From an uncultured Clostridia bacterium (GTDB lineage Bacteria > Bacillota > Clostridia > TANB77 > CAG-508): 58,165 bases of DNA. This document shows, piece by piece, positions 45,606-54,223 of this stretch. How positions within the stretch are numbered: the stretch's first letter is position 1; each line of letters opens with the position of its first letter. The notes under the pieces were generated by a model that saw only the letters and a list, made by a program, of their open reading frames with translations, was not told where the DNA came from and searched no databases. The stretch is taken from NCBI GenBank assembly GCA_944386715.1, contig CALXCD010000005.1, positions 1-58,165 of the forward strand, given 5' to 3'. The position numbers were made by a program, and so were the translations under genes.

Positions 45606-46486
45606 TAAAATTCCCTTCCTTTTATTAAATTTTGCCAATCTGGTAATATAATCTCTTTAGAGTCTAAATATGTTAAAATATCACTATTTTTTTGGAAATT
45701 GAATTTTAATTTATATGCCCATAATAATTGTGTATTTTGTTTGAATTTTCTATTAATTTCATTTTTACCATATTTTCCATCTCCAATAATTGGATAACCT
45801 AAATAAGCCAAATGCGCTCTTATTTGATGCGTCCTTCCAGTTTCAATTTCTACATCTAATAAAGCTGTATTATTTCTTCTCTTTTCTAACACAGTATAAC
45901 TAGTTATAATTGGCTGATAACCTTTTTCAAACTCATCTTTAATATATACCCTTGCCTTCTTATTATCTTTAAATAAATAACTTTTTATTCTCTTACTTTT
46001 TTGATTTGGTATTCCATATACGAAAGCCAAATAATGTTTTTCTATTTCATGGTTTTTAAACTTTTCTAGCATAATTTGTAATGCTTTTTCCGATTTTGCA
46101 AACACTACTAACCCCATTGTATTTCTATCAATACGATGACATGGATTTATTTTTTCTCTTTCTTTGCATTGCCCTCGCAATTTCTCTGTTAAACTATTTT
46201 GACCAGTTACCTCCATTCCAGCTTCTTTATTTACTACTAAAATATTGTTATCTTCATATATGATTTGAATTACTTTATCTTCTTTCTTCTGTTCTGGTAA
46301 ATACAAAATAATTTCATCATTATCATATACAATAATATCTTTATTAACTCTTTTTCCATTTACTTTAATATCTTTTTTTCTTAACAGCTTGCAAAACAAA
46401 GGATAATGTATCTCCTTTTTTTCATCTAATACTATTTTACTTAATTTTTTATTATCATACTTTTTATCTACAATTAACTTTTCCAT
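45605..46486 (-). CDS. RluA family pseudouridine synthase
   Basis: Converts specific uridines of rRNA or tRNA to pseudouridine. 293 residues: an N-terminal S4-like domain (LLRKKDIKVNGKRVNKDIIV, about 34-53) and the catalytic NPCHRIDRNTMGLVVFAKSE (about 112; catalytic Asp, with IDRNTMG in place of the usual LDRxTSG), then TGRTHQIRAHLAYLGYPIIG (about 217). Closest to RluD/YlyB/YhcT types; the target is unknown. There is no ribosome site; a -10 box lies only 6 nt before ATG, so the mRNA is probably leaderless. Confidence 0.88.
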   Translation of the reverse strand: MEKLIVDKKYDNKKLSKIVLDEKKEIHYPLFCKLLRKKDIKVNGKRVNKDIIVYDNDEIILYLPEQKKEDKVIQIIYEDNNILVVNKEAGMEVTGQNSLTEKLRGQCKEREKINPCHRIDRNTMGLVVFAKSEKALQIMLEKFKNHEIEKHYLAFVYGIPNQKSKRIKSYLFKDNKKARVYIKDEFEKGYQPIITSYTVLEKRRNNTALLDVEIETGRTHQIRAHLAYLGYPIIGDGKYGKNEINRKFKQNTQLLWAYKLKFNFQKNSDILTYLDSKEIILPDWQNLIKGREF

Positions 46487-46492
46487 GCATTT

Positions 46493-46521
46493 ATTATATC
46501 CAAAAGAAAAGAAATACGCAA
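46493..46521 (-). promoter_or_regulatory. promoter giving a leaderless mRNA
   Basis: Minus strand TTGCGT (46521-46516), 17-bp spacer, TATAAT (46498-46493). The expected start site is at the A of ATG 46486. The -35 overlaps the neighbouring terminator hairpin. Confidence 0.55.
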
Positions 46522-46540
46522 GTGAGTTCGTATTTCTTTT
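46507..46540 (-). terminator. terminator of the DUF45 gene
   Basis: AAAAGAAATACG (46507-46518) pairs with CGTATTTCTTTT (46529-46540). Confidence 0.75.
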
Positions 46541-46544
46541 GTTT

Positions 46545-47075
46545 CTACTTTTCTAATTGTTTCATCATTTCTTCATATTGCTTATAATTTGGTTCTACTT
46601 TTTCCAATAACTGATAAAAGGATTTTGCATGTGTTTTATATTTCAAATGACAATATTGATGTAAAACTACATAATCTATCAAATCTCTATGATATTTTAC
46701 TATTTCAGGATGAATAATAATTTTATTTTCCTCACATTTTCCCAATTTTTTACTCATCTTCTGAATCGTATAATCTTCTGGAGCAAATCCCAACAAAATT
46801 CTTGCTTTTTCCATTGCTCTTTCTACTTCTACTTTTGCAATTTGTTCATACATTTTTTCAATCGCTAAATCCAAAATTTGTGTATTAGATGTTTTTTTAT
46901 ATTTATTAGGTAGTGATATTTTAATTGTTTTCTGCTCTACATCTAGTTCTGCAATTTTAATATTTTTGTATTCTATCTTCACTTTATAATCAATGCCTAA
47001 AACTGGAACAGGATGTCTTTCTATACTAGATTTTATTACTGTTTTTAATTCTACTCTTTTTTTTACAAGATTCAT
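46545..47075 (-). CDS. DUF45 (YgjP-like) metallohydrolase family protein with altered HExxH
   Basis: 176 residues. It follows the YgjP/DUF45 layout: N-terminal beta strands (RHPVPVLGIDYKVKIEY), a helix, then IDYVVLHQYCHLKYKTHAKS with the downstream third ligand region FYQLLEKVEPNYKQYEE. The zinc-protease motif HExxH reads HQYCH: the catalytic Glu is replaced by Gln. Also the usual WGSC-like block is GKCEENK. Metal may still bind but hydrolysis is doubtful. AAGGAG stands 8 nt before ATG 47075. Confidence 0.75.
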   Translation of the reverse strand: MNLVKKRVELKTVIKSSIERHPVPVLGIDYKVKIEYKNIKIAELDVEQKTIKISLPNKYKKTSNTQILDLAIEKMYEQIAKVEVERAMEKARILLGFAPEDYTIQKMSKKLGKCEENKIIIHPEIVKYHRDLIDYVVLHQYCHLKYKTHAKSFYQLLEKVEPNYKQYEEMMKQLEK

Positions 47076-47212
47076 TTTTATCACTCCTTAACAAATTTTC
47101 GTTTCCCAAATTCTTGTTCGTTTTTTGTTGTTCTTATTTTATATCCTATTGATTTTTTTGTCAATAGTTTTTTGAAAAAAAATAAAATTTTTGTTCGTTT
47201 ATTGTTTTATAA

Positions 47213-47412
47213 TTATTAAGTATATTTATATTATTTTACAACACCGCGTAAGCGAACAAACGAGCAAGGCGAGTGCGATTGGAGCAACTTGAAACACCTC
47301 ATAAGCGAACAAACAAACAAGGCAAGTGCAATTGGAACAACTTTCATTAATATGTTTTAACGAAAGTTGCGACACACAAGGTGTAAAAAAATAATATAAA
47401 TATACTTAATAA
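47213..47412. repeat. 200-bp long-arm inverted repeat with internal tandem duplication
   Basis: Arms of about 32 bp (47213-47244 beginning TTATTAAGTATATTTATATT, and 47380-47412) are inverted. Between them, two 53-bp direct repeats (47241-47293, 47294-47346) share AAGCGAACAAAC and CAAGGC(G/A)AGTGC. A smaller hairpin CAACTTTC/GAAAGTTG lies at about 47337-47369. It contains no ORF. The rest of the 47076-47459 gap is AT-rich with no gene. Confidence 0.75.
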
Positions 47413-47458
47413 AATGTTATTATCACATTTTAAAACATCGCAAACAAGAGAACAAAAA

Positions 47459-47478
47459 AATAGCCCCTAAAGGCTATT
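47459..47478 (-). terminator. terminator of the GGGtGRT gene
   Basis: AATAGCC/GGCTATT stem followed by TTTTTTT on the minus strand. Confidence 0.85.
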
Positions 47479-47488
47479 CTTATTAAGC

Positions 47489-48490
47489 TTATTTCATTGC
47501 TTCTTCAACTGCAACTGCAACTGCAACAGAAGCACCAACCATTGGGTTATTACCCATACCGATTAATCCCATCATTTCTACATGTGCTGGTACAGAAGAA
47601 CTTCCTGCAAATTGTGCATCTGAATGCATTCTTCCCATCGTATCAGTCATACCATAAGATGCTGGTCCAGCTGCCATATTATCTGGATGAAGTGTTCTTC
47701 CTGTTCCTCCACCAGATGCCACTGAGAAATATTTCTTTCCTGCTTCAATTCTTTCTTTCTTATAAGTTCCTGCTACTGGATGTTGGAATCTTGTTGGATT
47801 TGTTGAATTTCCTGTAATAGATACATCTACATCTTCTAGCCACATAATAGCTACACCTTCTCTTACGTCATTCGCTCCATAGCACTTAACTTTTGCTCTT
47901 TCTCCATCTGAATATGGAATTTCTTCTATTACATTTACCTTTCCTGTAAAGAAATCAAAATCTGTTTTTACATAAGTAAATCCGTTTATTCTTGATATAA
48001 CTTGTGCTGCATCTTTTCCTAATCCATTTAAAATAACCCTTAATGGTTCTTTTCTTACTTTATTAGCTGATTTTGCAATACCAATAGCTCCTTCTGCTGC
48101 TGCAAAGCTCTCATGTCCTGCTAAAAATGCAAAACATTTTGTATCTTCTGATAATAACATAGAAGCTAAATTTCCATGTCCTAATCCTACTTTTCTATCA
48201 TCTGCTACAGAACCAGGAATACAAAATGCTTGTAATCCCTCTCCTATTGCTTTTGCTGCATCAGCTGCTTTTGTACATCCTTTCTTAATTGCAATTGCTG
48301 CACCTAAAGTATATGCCCAAGCTGCATTTTCAAAACAAATTGGTTGTACTCCTTTTACTATCTCATATGGATTGAATCCCTTATCTGTACATATTTTTAA
48401 TGCATCTTCGAAATCTTTTATTCCGTATTTTTCCATCACTGGTTTAATTTGTTCTATTCTTCTTTCATAACTTTCAAATGTTACTGCCAT
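47489..48490 (-). CDS. GGGtGRT protein
   Basis: 333 residues of the family named for its conserved glycine-rich signature, seen here as SVASGGGTGRTLHPDNMAAG (about 255-274) followed by PASYGMTDTMGRMHSDAQFA. The gene is usually found beside an iron-sulfur scaffold-like gene, as here, but its biochemical role is unknown. AAAGGAGG precedes ATG. It starts immediately after the stop of the deoxyribosyltransferase-like gene, so the three genes 49614 to 47489 form one operon. Confidence 0.88.
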   Translation of the reverse strand: MAVTFESYERRIEQIKPVMEKYGIKDFEDALKICTDKGFNPYEIVKGVQPICFENAAWAYTLGAAIAIKKGCTKAADAAKAIGEGLQAFCIPGSVADDRKVGLGHGNLASMLLSEDTKCFAFLAGHESFAAAEGAIGIAKSANKVRKEPLRVILNGLGKDAAQVISRINGFTYVKTDFDFFTGKVNVIEEIPYSDGERAKVKCYGANDVREGVAIMWLEDVDVSITGNSTNPTRFQHPVAGTYKKERIEAGKKYFSVASGGGTGRTLHPDNMAAGPASYGMTDTMGRMHSDAQFAGSSSVPAHVEMMGLIGMGNNPMVGASVAVAVAVEEAMK

Positions 48491-48907
48491 TTAATTTTCC
48501 TCCTTTAATATATTTTCCAAATTATTTATTATTTCATTTATATCTGTATATGGAATAATTTTTAATTTATTATTACCTCTAAGCATTGTAGTAATTTTGG
48601 GCATTACAGTTTTATCATAAACACATATTATTCTTTTATTTTGGCTATCTGCATACCCAAGTTCATATCCAACACCTAATGATGGAACTGTTACTTCTGC
48701 AAAAATTAAATCTGCTCGCTTAAGTCTATTTACTAAACTTTCGAAAACTTCATTATCTGAAACGCTTGCTTCTCTATCTAAAACATTATCATCAGCAACT
48801 TCTTCATCTAAAACTGTTCCAAACTTAGCTAACTCTTTTACTAATTTTTTATATGTATCTAATTTTTGCCTTCCACCATATATTGAACCTGAAAAATAAA
48901 TATTCAT
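48491..48907 (-). CDS. nucleoside 2-deoxyribosyltransferase-like protein
   Basis: 138 residues with the Rossmann-like fold of NDT/Rcl (DNPH1) enzymes. IYFSGSIYGGRQ is the substrate loop, RADLIFAEVTVPSLGVGYEL (about 67-86) contains the catalytic Glu, and GYADSQNKRIICVYD follows. It probably cleaves or transfers the deoxyribosyl bond of nucleosides or nucleotides. Its place between the NifU-like and GGGtGRT genes is unusual. AGGAAGG precedes the ATG. Confidence 0.8.
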   Translation of the reverse strand: MNIYFSGSIYGGRQKLDTYKKLVKELAKFGTVLDEEVADDNVLDREASVSDNEVFESLVNRLKRADLIFAEVTVPSLGVGYELGYADSQNKRIICVYDKTVMPKITTMLRGNNKLKIIPYTDINEIINNLENILKEEN

Positions 48908-48921
48908 ATCTTACCTTCCTA

Positions 48922-49614
48922 TTATTCTTTTCTTGGATCTATTTTCTTAACAGCTTCATCAAATCTTCCATATTTACCAGAAGCTTTTTCTATTGCTTCC
49001 ATTGGATCCATTCCTTTTTTGATGTTATCCATCATTTTTCCCATATGAACATATTTGTATCCAATAATTTGGTCATCTTTGTCTAATCCTAATTCTACTA
49101 TGTAACCTTCTGTTAATTGTAGATATCTTGGTCCTTTCAATTTACTTGAATAAATAGTTCCTACTTGGCTTGTATGTCCTTTTCCTAAGTCCTCTAAACC
49201 AGCTCCTACTGGAAGACCTCCTTCTGAAAAAGCTGTTTGTGTTCTTCCATATACGATTTGTAGGAATAATTCTCTCATAGCAGTATTAATAGCATCACAA
49301 ACTAAATCTGTATTTAATGCTTCTAATATTGTTTTTCCTACTAAGATTTCTCCTGCCATTGCTGCTGAATGTGTCATTCCAGAACATCCAATTGTTTCTA
49401 CCAATGCTTCTTGAATAATACCATCTTTTACATTCAAAGTTAATTTACATGCTCCTTGTTGTGGTGCACACCATCCAATTCCATGTGTCAAACCTGAAAT
49501 GTCTTTTATTTCTTTTGCTTTTACCCATTTACCTTCTTCTGGTATTGGTGCTGGACCATGGTCTACTCCTTTTTTTACTACGCACATTTCTTCTAATTCT
49601 TTTGAATAAATCAT
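48922..49614 (-). CDS. NifU/IscU-like iron-sulfur scaffold family protein
   Basis: 230 residues. WCAPQQGACKLTLNVKDGII (about 48) and VETIGCSGMTHSAAMAGEIL (about 76) hold the conserved cysteines of an IscU-type scaffold fold; the third is in LVCDAINTAM. A longer C-terminal part with GPRYLQLTEGYIVELGLDKD is typical of the version paired with GGGtGRT. ATG 49614 lies behind AAAGGAG, six codons inside the longest frame. Likely function in Fe-S assembly or delivery is by family resemblance only. Confidence 0.85.
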   Translation of the reverse strand: MIYSKELEEMCVVKKGVDHGPAPIPEEGKWVKAKEIKDISGLTHGIGWCAPQQGACKLTLNVKDGIIQEALVETIGCSGMTHSAAMAGEILVGKTILEALNTDLVCDAINTAMRELFLQIVYGRTQTAFSEGGLPVGAGLEDLGKGHTSQVGTIYSSKLKGPRYLQLTEGYIVELGLDKDDQIIGYKYVHMGKMMDNIKKGMDPMEAIEKASGKYGRFDEAVKKIDPRKE

Positions 49615-49684
49615 TTTAATTGCTCCTTTCAATACTTTGTTTTTTATTTATCTAATGTATTTAGGTTTCCCTAAAATTAATGAC

Positions 49685-50392
49685 TTATGAAATATCTTTT
49701 TGCGTTTTTGCCCTACGAATTTCTTCTTCTGACAATAAAATTTGATTTTTCTTAATCTTTTCATCTTTTGTCGCAACATATTCCACATTTTGTATACTTT
49801 CATAATTTTGTGTTGTATAATCTACTATATTTTTTATATCCTGTATATAAATTCCTGTTTCATATACTTCTTTTCTTCCCATCATTTTAGGTCCATTGAT
49901 ATATCTTTTTAAAATTTCTCTATCTTTTTTACTAACTTGTTCTGGTCCAATTCCTAAATATTGATATCTCCATATAACATGCCTTTCATAACTATTAAAA
50001 TCCGAATTTCTCAAATCCTCATATCCGTATTCTACTTTAAATTTAAGATTTTGAATAGAAATGGTTATATTACTCCAAATTGTTCCAGATTCTGATTTCC
50101 TAAATTCTTCTCTTAATTCCTTCACTTTGTCATATAAAATTTCTACCAATTTTAAATATTCTTTTTCTTCCAAATTAAATTTTGCTGGTATTTCATATAC
50201 ATTAACAGGATTTTTCTTAAAAATCCCTTTTGGAATATAATAAAAGAATAGTTCACCATTCTGGATTTTTTTAGGCATATCAATAACAGAGCTGTAAAGA
50301 TATAGTTTTTCCCATTTCTCTGGTATCATATAAAATAATTTTCGTTGTATGTCTTCATAAATCTCTTTTACTTTTTTGGTATGATTTAACAT
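49685..50392 (-). CDS. YezG-family immunity-like protein
   Basis: 235 residues. The N-terminal 150 (IYEDIQRKLFYMIPEKWEKL ... GELFFYYIPK ... SYERHVIWRYQYLGI) resemble YezG/DUF600 antitoxins that neutralise LXG-type toxins such as YeeF. The C-terminal 80 residues are extra and Lys/Glu-rich. No toxin gene is adjacent, so this is an orphan immunity gene or a repurposed one. It begins 6 nt after gpmI, probably in the same transcript. Confidence 0.65.
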   Translation of the reverse strand: MLNHTKKVKEIYEDIQRKLFYMIPEKWEKLYLYSSVIDMPKKIQNGELFFYYIPKGIFKKNPVNVYEIPAKFNLEEKEYLKLVEILYDKVKELREEFRKSESGTIWSNITISIQNLKFKVEYGYEDLRNSDFNSYERHVIWRYQYLGIGPEQVSKKDREILKRYINGPKMMGRKEVYETGIYIQDIKNIVDYTTQNYESIQNVEYVATKDEKIKKNQILLSEEEIRRAKTQKDIS

Positions 50393-50398
50393 AACTTT

Positions 50399-51940
50399 TT
50401 ATTCCTTATCTAATAAACTTTCTCCAGTCATTTCTTCTGGCTTTTCTAGATTCATTAAATCAAGCATTGTTGGTGCTAAATCAGCAAGTTTTCCACCTGT
50501 TTTTAATTTTAATTTTTCATTTTTGGTTAATAATATCAATGGTACAGGATTTGTAGTATGTGCCGTATGTGGCTCTCCTGTTGCATAATCTATCATTTGT
50601 TCTGCATTTCCATGATCTGCAGTAATTAATAAATTTCCCTCTTTTTCTTCTACTAATTTTACTACTTTTCCTACACATTCATCCACTGCTTCTACCGCTT
50701 TTATAGCTGCTTCTAAACTTCCTGTATGTCCTACCATATCGGTATTGGCATAATTTAAAATAATACAATCATAATAATCTTTTTGAATTGCTTCTATTAC
50801 TTTATCTGTTACTTCATAAGCACTCATTTCTGGTTTTAAATCATAAGTTTCTACCTTAGGAGATGGTACTAAAATTCTATCCTCTCCTTTAAATAATTTT
50901 TCTTCTCCTCCATTAAAGAAGAAAGTAACATGTGCATATTTTTCTGTTTCTGCAATTCTAAGCTGTGTATAACCTAGTTTACTAACATATTCACCAAATG
51001 TATTATGCAAGGTTTCTTTTTGGAAAGCAATATGCACATTTGGCATTGTTTCATCATAATTAGTAAAACATACAAAATATAAATTTAAATCCTTTTTAGT
51101 TTCAAAATCATTAAATTCTGGATCCACTAGTGCTCTTGTTATTTCTCTTGCTCTGTCTGGTCTAAAATTAAAGAAAATAACAGAATCATTTTTCTCAATT
51201 GTTGCTACTGGTTCTTCTCCATTACAAATAACAGTAGGTTCTACAAACTCATCAAACACCTCTTTTTGATAAGAATCCTCTATCGCTTTTACAGCACTAC
51301 TTGCCTTTTTTCCTTCTCCTTTTACTAAAGCATCATAGCATTTTTGCACTCTTTCCCATCTTTTATCTCTATCCATACTGTAAAATCTTCCACAAATACT
51401 TGCTATTTTTCCAATTTCTTTTTCTTGCATTTTTTCTTGTAATTTTACAATATAACTTTCTGCTGATGCAGGTGGAGTATCTCTACCATCCAAAAAGCAA
51501 TGTACATATACATCCTCAAAATCTCTTCTTTTAGCCATTTCTAATAGTCCATATAAATGTCTATTGTGGCTATGCACACCACCATCTGATACTAAACCTA
51601 AAATGTGCAATTTTGAATTGTGTTTTTTACAGTTTTCAATTGCTGCTATAAATTCAGGATTTGTAAAGAAATCTCCATCCTCTATTGATTTTGTTATTCT
51701 TGTTAATTCCTGATATACAATTCTTCCTGCTCCTATATTTGTATGTCCTACCTCTGAATTTCCCATTTGTCCTTCTGGCAATCCTACAGCTAAACCACTT
51801 GTAAATATATCTGTATTAGGATATTTTTTCATTAGTTTATCAATATTAGGTGTTTTTGCTAATTTTATTGCATTTCCATCTTTGTTTTGGTTATCTCCAA
51901 AACCATCTAAGATTATTAGCATTGTAAGTTTATCTTTCAT
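50399..51940 (-). CDS. gpmI: 2,3-bisphosphoglycerate-independent phosphoglycerate mutase
   Basis: Dimanganese enzyme of the alkaline phosphatase superfamily interconverting 3- and 2-phosphoglycerate. 513 residues, typical. [20 protein letters not shown] at the start, the phospho-serine region [17 protein letters not shown] (about 58), and the C-terminal metal sites [11 protein letters not shown] (about 445) and [24 protein letters not shown] precedes ATG. Fourth glycolytic gene of the gap-pgk-tpiA-gpmI run; enolase is not in view. Confidence 0.96.
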   Translation of the reverse strand: MKDKLTMLIILDGFGDNQNKDGNAIKLAKTPNIDKLMKKYPNTDIFTSGLAVGLPEGQMGNSEVGHTNIGAGRIVYQELTRITKSIEDGDFFTNPEFIAAIENCKKHNSKLHILGLVSDGGVHSHNRHLYGLLEMAKRRDFEDVYVHCFLDGRDTPPASAESYIVKLQEKMQEKEIGKIASICGRFYSMDRDKRWERVQKCYDALVKGEGKKASSAVKAIEDSYQKEVFDEFVEPTVICNGEEPVATIEKNDSVIFFNFRPDRAREITRALVDPEFNDFETKKDLNLYFVCFTNYDETMPNVHIAFQKETLHNTFGEYVSKLGYTQLRIAETEKYAHVTFFFNGGEEKLFKGEDRILVPSPKVETYDLKPEMSAYEVTDKVIEAIQKDYYDCIILNYANTDMVGHTGSLEAAIKAVEAVDECVGKVVKLVEEKEGNLLITADHGNAEQMIDYATGEPHTAHTTNPVPLILLTKNEKLKLKTGGKLADLAPTMLDLMNLEKPEEMTGESLLDKE

Positions 51941-52008
51941 TATTTTATCCTTCCTTTCTAATGTTCAAGAGTTTATAACTAAGTTTTATTTTTTCAATAG
52001 CAATTATT

Positions 52009-52270
52009 CTATCTTTCAGTTTCTTCTATATTTTCACCTTTATGAAGTAACCCTTCTAAACTTTTGTCAATATAATCTTGCATTTCCTCTTCTGATGGAA
52101 TAAAATCATATTTTTTATTCATTTTACTTAATTTTGTTTCATCATCACCGTTGATTTATCCTTCTCAATACTTCTGTTTCATCAGTTGTATAATTACCTA
52201 ATAATCCTTGAAAATTTTCTTTGCTTTCGTTTGCAATTCTTTTTCTAAATTCTTCTTCTCTTTTTCCCAT
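52009..52270 (-). CDS. small acidic protein (86 residues) read through a CGGT quadruplet
   Basis: ATG 52270 lies behind AAGGAG (11 nt). Forty codons (MGKREEEFRKRIANESKENF ... VLRRINQ) are followed in the zero frame by CGG TGA. Reading CGGT (52150-52147) as Gly gives Q-G-DDETKLSKMNKKYDFIPSE and continues for 45 residues to TAG. The joined protein is charged and helical; I do not recognise it. It lies between tpiA and gpmI in the same direction. It could instead be a decayed gene, but the break has exactly the form seen in sigK and recD2. Confidence 0.55.
52147..52150 (-). other. CGGT quadruplet / +1 site in the small gene
   Basis: Zero frame AAT CAA CGG TGA. Reading CGGT as Gly avoids the stop and opens a further 45 codons. 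Confidence 0.55.
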
Positions 52271-52366
52271 GTTACAATCAACTCCTTGCGTCGAAATATT
52301 TGATTTCTCTAATACACTCTTCTCTTATTTTTCCCTTAATCCTTTGGATTTGTACAAGAATTAGTA

Positions 52367-52450
52367 TTTGGCTAGGCACATGAAATTTAAATTCATGAGG
52401 CGTGCTATTGCACGTTGATTGAATTTAAATTGAAATGTAACAACGCCAAA
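52367..52450 (-). other. multi-hairpin structured segment after tpiA
   Basis: TTTGGC (52367-52372) and GCCAAA (52445-52450) enclose a palindromic hairpin (52379-52397, around ATTTAAAT), a tight CGTGC-TATT-GCACG hairpin (52401-52414) and a weaker GTTG/CAAC pairing. It starts 7 nt past the tpiA stop. It may be a 3' processing structure or terminator; there is no good U tract. Confidence 0.4.
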
Positions 52451-52456
52451 TGCTGG

Positions 52457-53209
52457 TTATTGTTCAAATCCAACGATTTTGCTGAATTCGTCTGCCTTAA
52501 GACTCGCTCCTCCAACAAGAGCTCCATCAATATCAGACATAGAAAATAATTCCTTAGCATTTGAACTCTTAACACTTCCGCCATACTGTATTATAACTCC
52601 ATCAGCCACATTTTGTCCATAGATTTCAGCAATTTTCTTTCTAATAGCTTTAACTGCATCATTTGCATCTTCCTTTGTAGCAGTTTTTCCAGTTCCAATT
52701 GCCCAAATAGGCTCATAGGCAATAATAGTATTTTCAACCTGCTCATTAGTCAATCCATCTAGTGCTAATTTAGTTTGGTTTGTAATTATTTCTTCTACCT
52801 TTCCAGATTCTCTTTGCTCTAAAGTTTCACCAACACATACAATTGGTTTTAATCCATTTTCAAAAGCTGCTTTTACTTTTTTATTAACTGTTTCATCAGT
52901 TTCATTAAAATATTGTCTTCTTTCAGAATGACCTATTATTACATATTCTACATTAATTGATTTTAACATCTTTCCAGAAACTTCGCCTGTATATGCACCA
53001 TTTTCTGCAAAATGCATATTTTGTGCACCTATTTTAATATTGGTATTTTGTGCCGTTAATAATGCATAAAATAAATCTATATATGGCACACATAATATTA
53101 CTTCATTTTCTGTATTTTTTACTAACGGAGCTAGTTCTTCTATAAATTGAATTGCTTCATTAGGCAACATATTCATTTTCCAATTTCCTGCTATTATTTT
53201 TTTTCTCAT
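52457..53209 (-). CDS. tpiA: triose-phosphate isomerase
   Basis: Glycolytic TIM barrel interconverting glyceraldehyde 3-phosphate and dihydroxyacetone phosphate. 250 residues. Substrate Lys in AGNWKMN (about 7-13), catalytic His in [10 protein letters not shown] (about 93-102), catalytic Glu in [14 protein letters not shown] (about 165-178), and the phosphate loop [23 protein letters not shown] precedes ATG. Confidence 0.97.
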   Translation of the reverse strand: MRKKIIAGNWKMNMLPNEAIQFIEELAPLVKNTENEVILCVPYIDLFYALLTAQNTNIKIGAQNMHFAENGAYTGEVSGKMLKSINVEYVIIGHSERRQYFNETDETVNKKVKAAFENGLKPIVCVGETLEQRESGKVEEIITNQTKLALDGLTNEQVENTIIAYEPIWAIGTGKTATKEDANDAVKAIRKKIAEIYGQNVADGVIIQYGGSVKSSNAKELFSMSDIDGALVGGASLKADEFSKIVGFEQ

Positions 53210-53273
53210 ATATTTTATCTCCTCTCTTTTTTATTCTTATACTCTGTTTTTTAATAATCTCATTGTATACTAA

Positions 53274-53300
53274 AAAAGAATACTTTTCAAGTATTCTTTT
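53274..53300 (-). terminator. terminator of the coiled-coil gene
   Basis: AAAAGAATACTT (53274-53285) pairs with AAGTATTCTTTT (53289-53300), loop TTC. Near-identical hairpins follow gap (55479) and the transposase (56692). Confidence 0.8.
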
Positions 53301-53321
53301 AATAATAGCTTATTTTGTCAC

Positions 53322-53861
53322 TCAATTTGCAAGCCTCATTTCATCATCTTGAATATGGTTTTCTAATGTTTGTTTCATTCTAGTTTGTAATAATAAAATT
53401 TTCGCTATATTATTACTGTCTATCATTCTTTGTTGTTCTATTCTATACATTGATTTTTCTAAATTTCTTTGCCCCTGTTGTAAATTTTTGATGTCAACTC
53501 TCATCTCTTCTTGTCCTACCTCCAATTTTTCAATTTCTTTTTTTATTATCTTTTGTTCTTTTCGCATTTCTTTCTGTTCTTGTTGCAAATCTTTAATATC
53601 ATCTCTCATCTCTTCTTGTTCTTGTTGCAAATCTTTAATATCATTTCTCATCTCTTCTTGTCCTTGTTGCAAATTTTTGATATCATTTCTCATTTCTTCT
53701 TGTCCTTGTTGCAAATTTTTGATATCATTTCTCATTTCTTCTTGTCCTTGTTGCAAATTTTTGATATCATTTCTCATTTCTCCTTGTCCCTCTTCTAATC
53801 CAGAAATACTTTGTTGTACATTCTTTAGAATACTTAAAATCTCTTTTTCGAAACTTTCCAT
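53322..53861 (-). CDS. coiled-coil protein with tandem 14-residue repeats
   Basis: 179 residues, almost entirely coiled coil. The unit (D/N)IKNLQQGQEEMRN repeats at least six times (about residues 32-115), matched by near-identical 42-nt DNA repeats at about 53560-53790, so copy number should vary between strains. The ends (MESFEKEILSILKNVQQSIS and LLLQTRMKQTLENHIQ) are non-repetitive. No signal peptide or membrane segment. Strong GGAGGTGAGCT ribosome site. Located between pgk and tpiA but with its own promoter and terminator. Function unknown. Confidence 0.75.
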   Translation of the reverse strand: MESFEKEILSILKNVQQSISGLEEGQGEMRNDIKNLQQGQEEMRNDIKNLQQGQEEMRNDIKNLQQGQEEMRNDIKDLQQEQEEMRDDIKDLQQEQKEMRKEQKIIKKEIEKLEVGQEEMRVDIKNLQQGQRNLEKSMYRIEQQRMIDSNNIAKILLLQTRMKQTLENHIQDDEMRLAN

Positions 53862-54060
53862 AGCTCACCTCCTTTCATTATTGTAATATACCAAAAGATA
53901 AATTTCAATATATTAGTAAATTTTTTTTTATTTTTTTACGATATAAAGAATTTTCCATGGAAAATCAAGACGATACAAATACTAATAAGATTTAATAAAA
54001 ATAATTTGATTAAAATTAAATTGATTCAAGCTTGATTCTTTTTTAAAGATATCTTAATAT

Positions 54061-54089
54061 TATTATACAAAAAAATGTCAAATTTTTCA
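54061..54089 (-). promoter_or_regulatory. promoter of the coiled-coil gene
   Basis: Minus strand TTGAAA (54089-54084), 17-bp spacer, TATAAT (54066-54061). This gives a leader of about 190 nt in the AT-rich 53862-54060 gap, in which I see no other feature. Confidence 0.55.
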
Positions 54090-54223
54090 ATGGTTTTTAC
54101 AAAAAACTCATCGCAAAATTCGACATTTCAAACCTCTAAAACAGCTGAAAGTACTGATATATATAGATATACTCCGTTTTACTTCATTGCCATTTTTTTA
54201 CAATTTTTTCATATTTTAATAGT

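Noticed and set aside
47241..47346. CRISPR array
   Set aside because: Only two adjacent 53-bp units without spacers; no cas genes anywhere in the window.
53488..53886. Plus-strand Ser/Cys-rich reading frames over the coiled-coil gene
   Set aside because: They are mirror images of the tandem repeat and lack ribosome sites.
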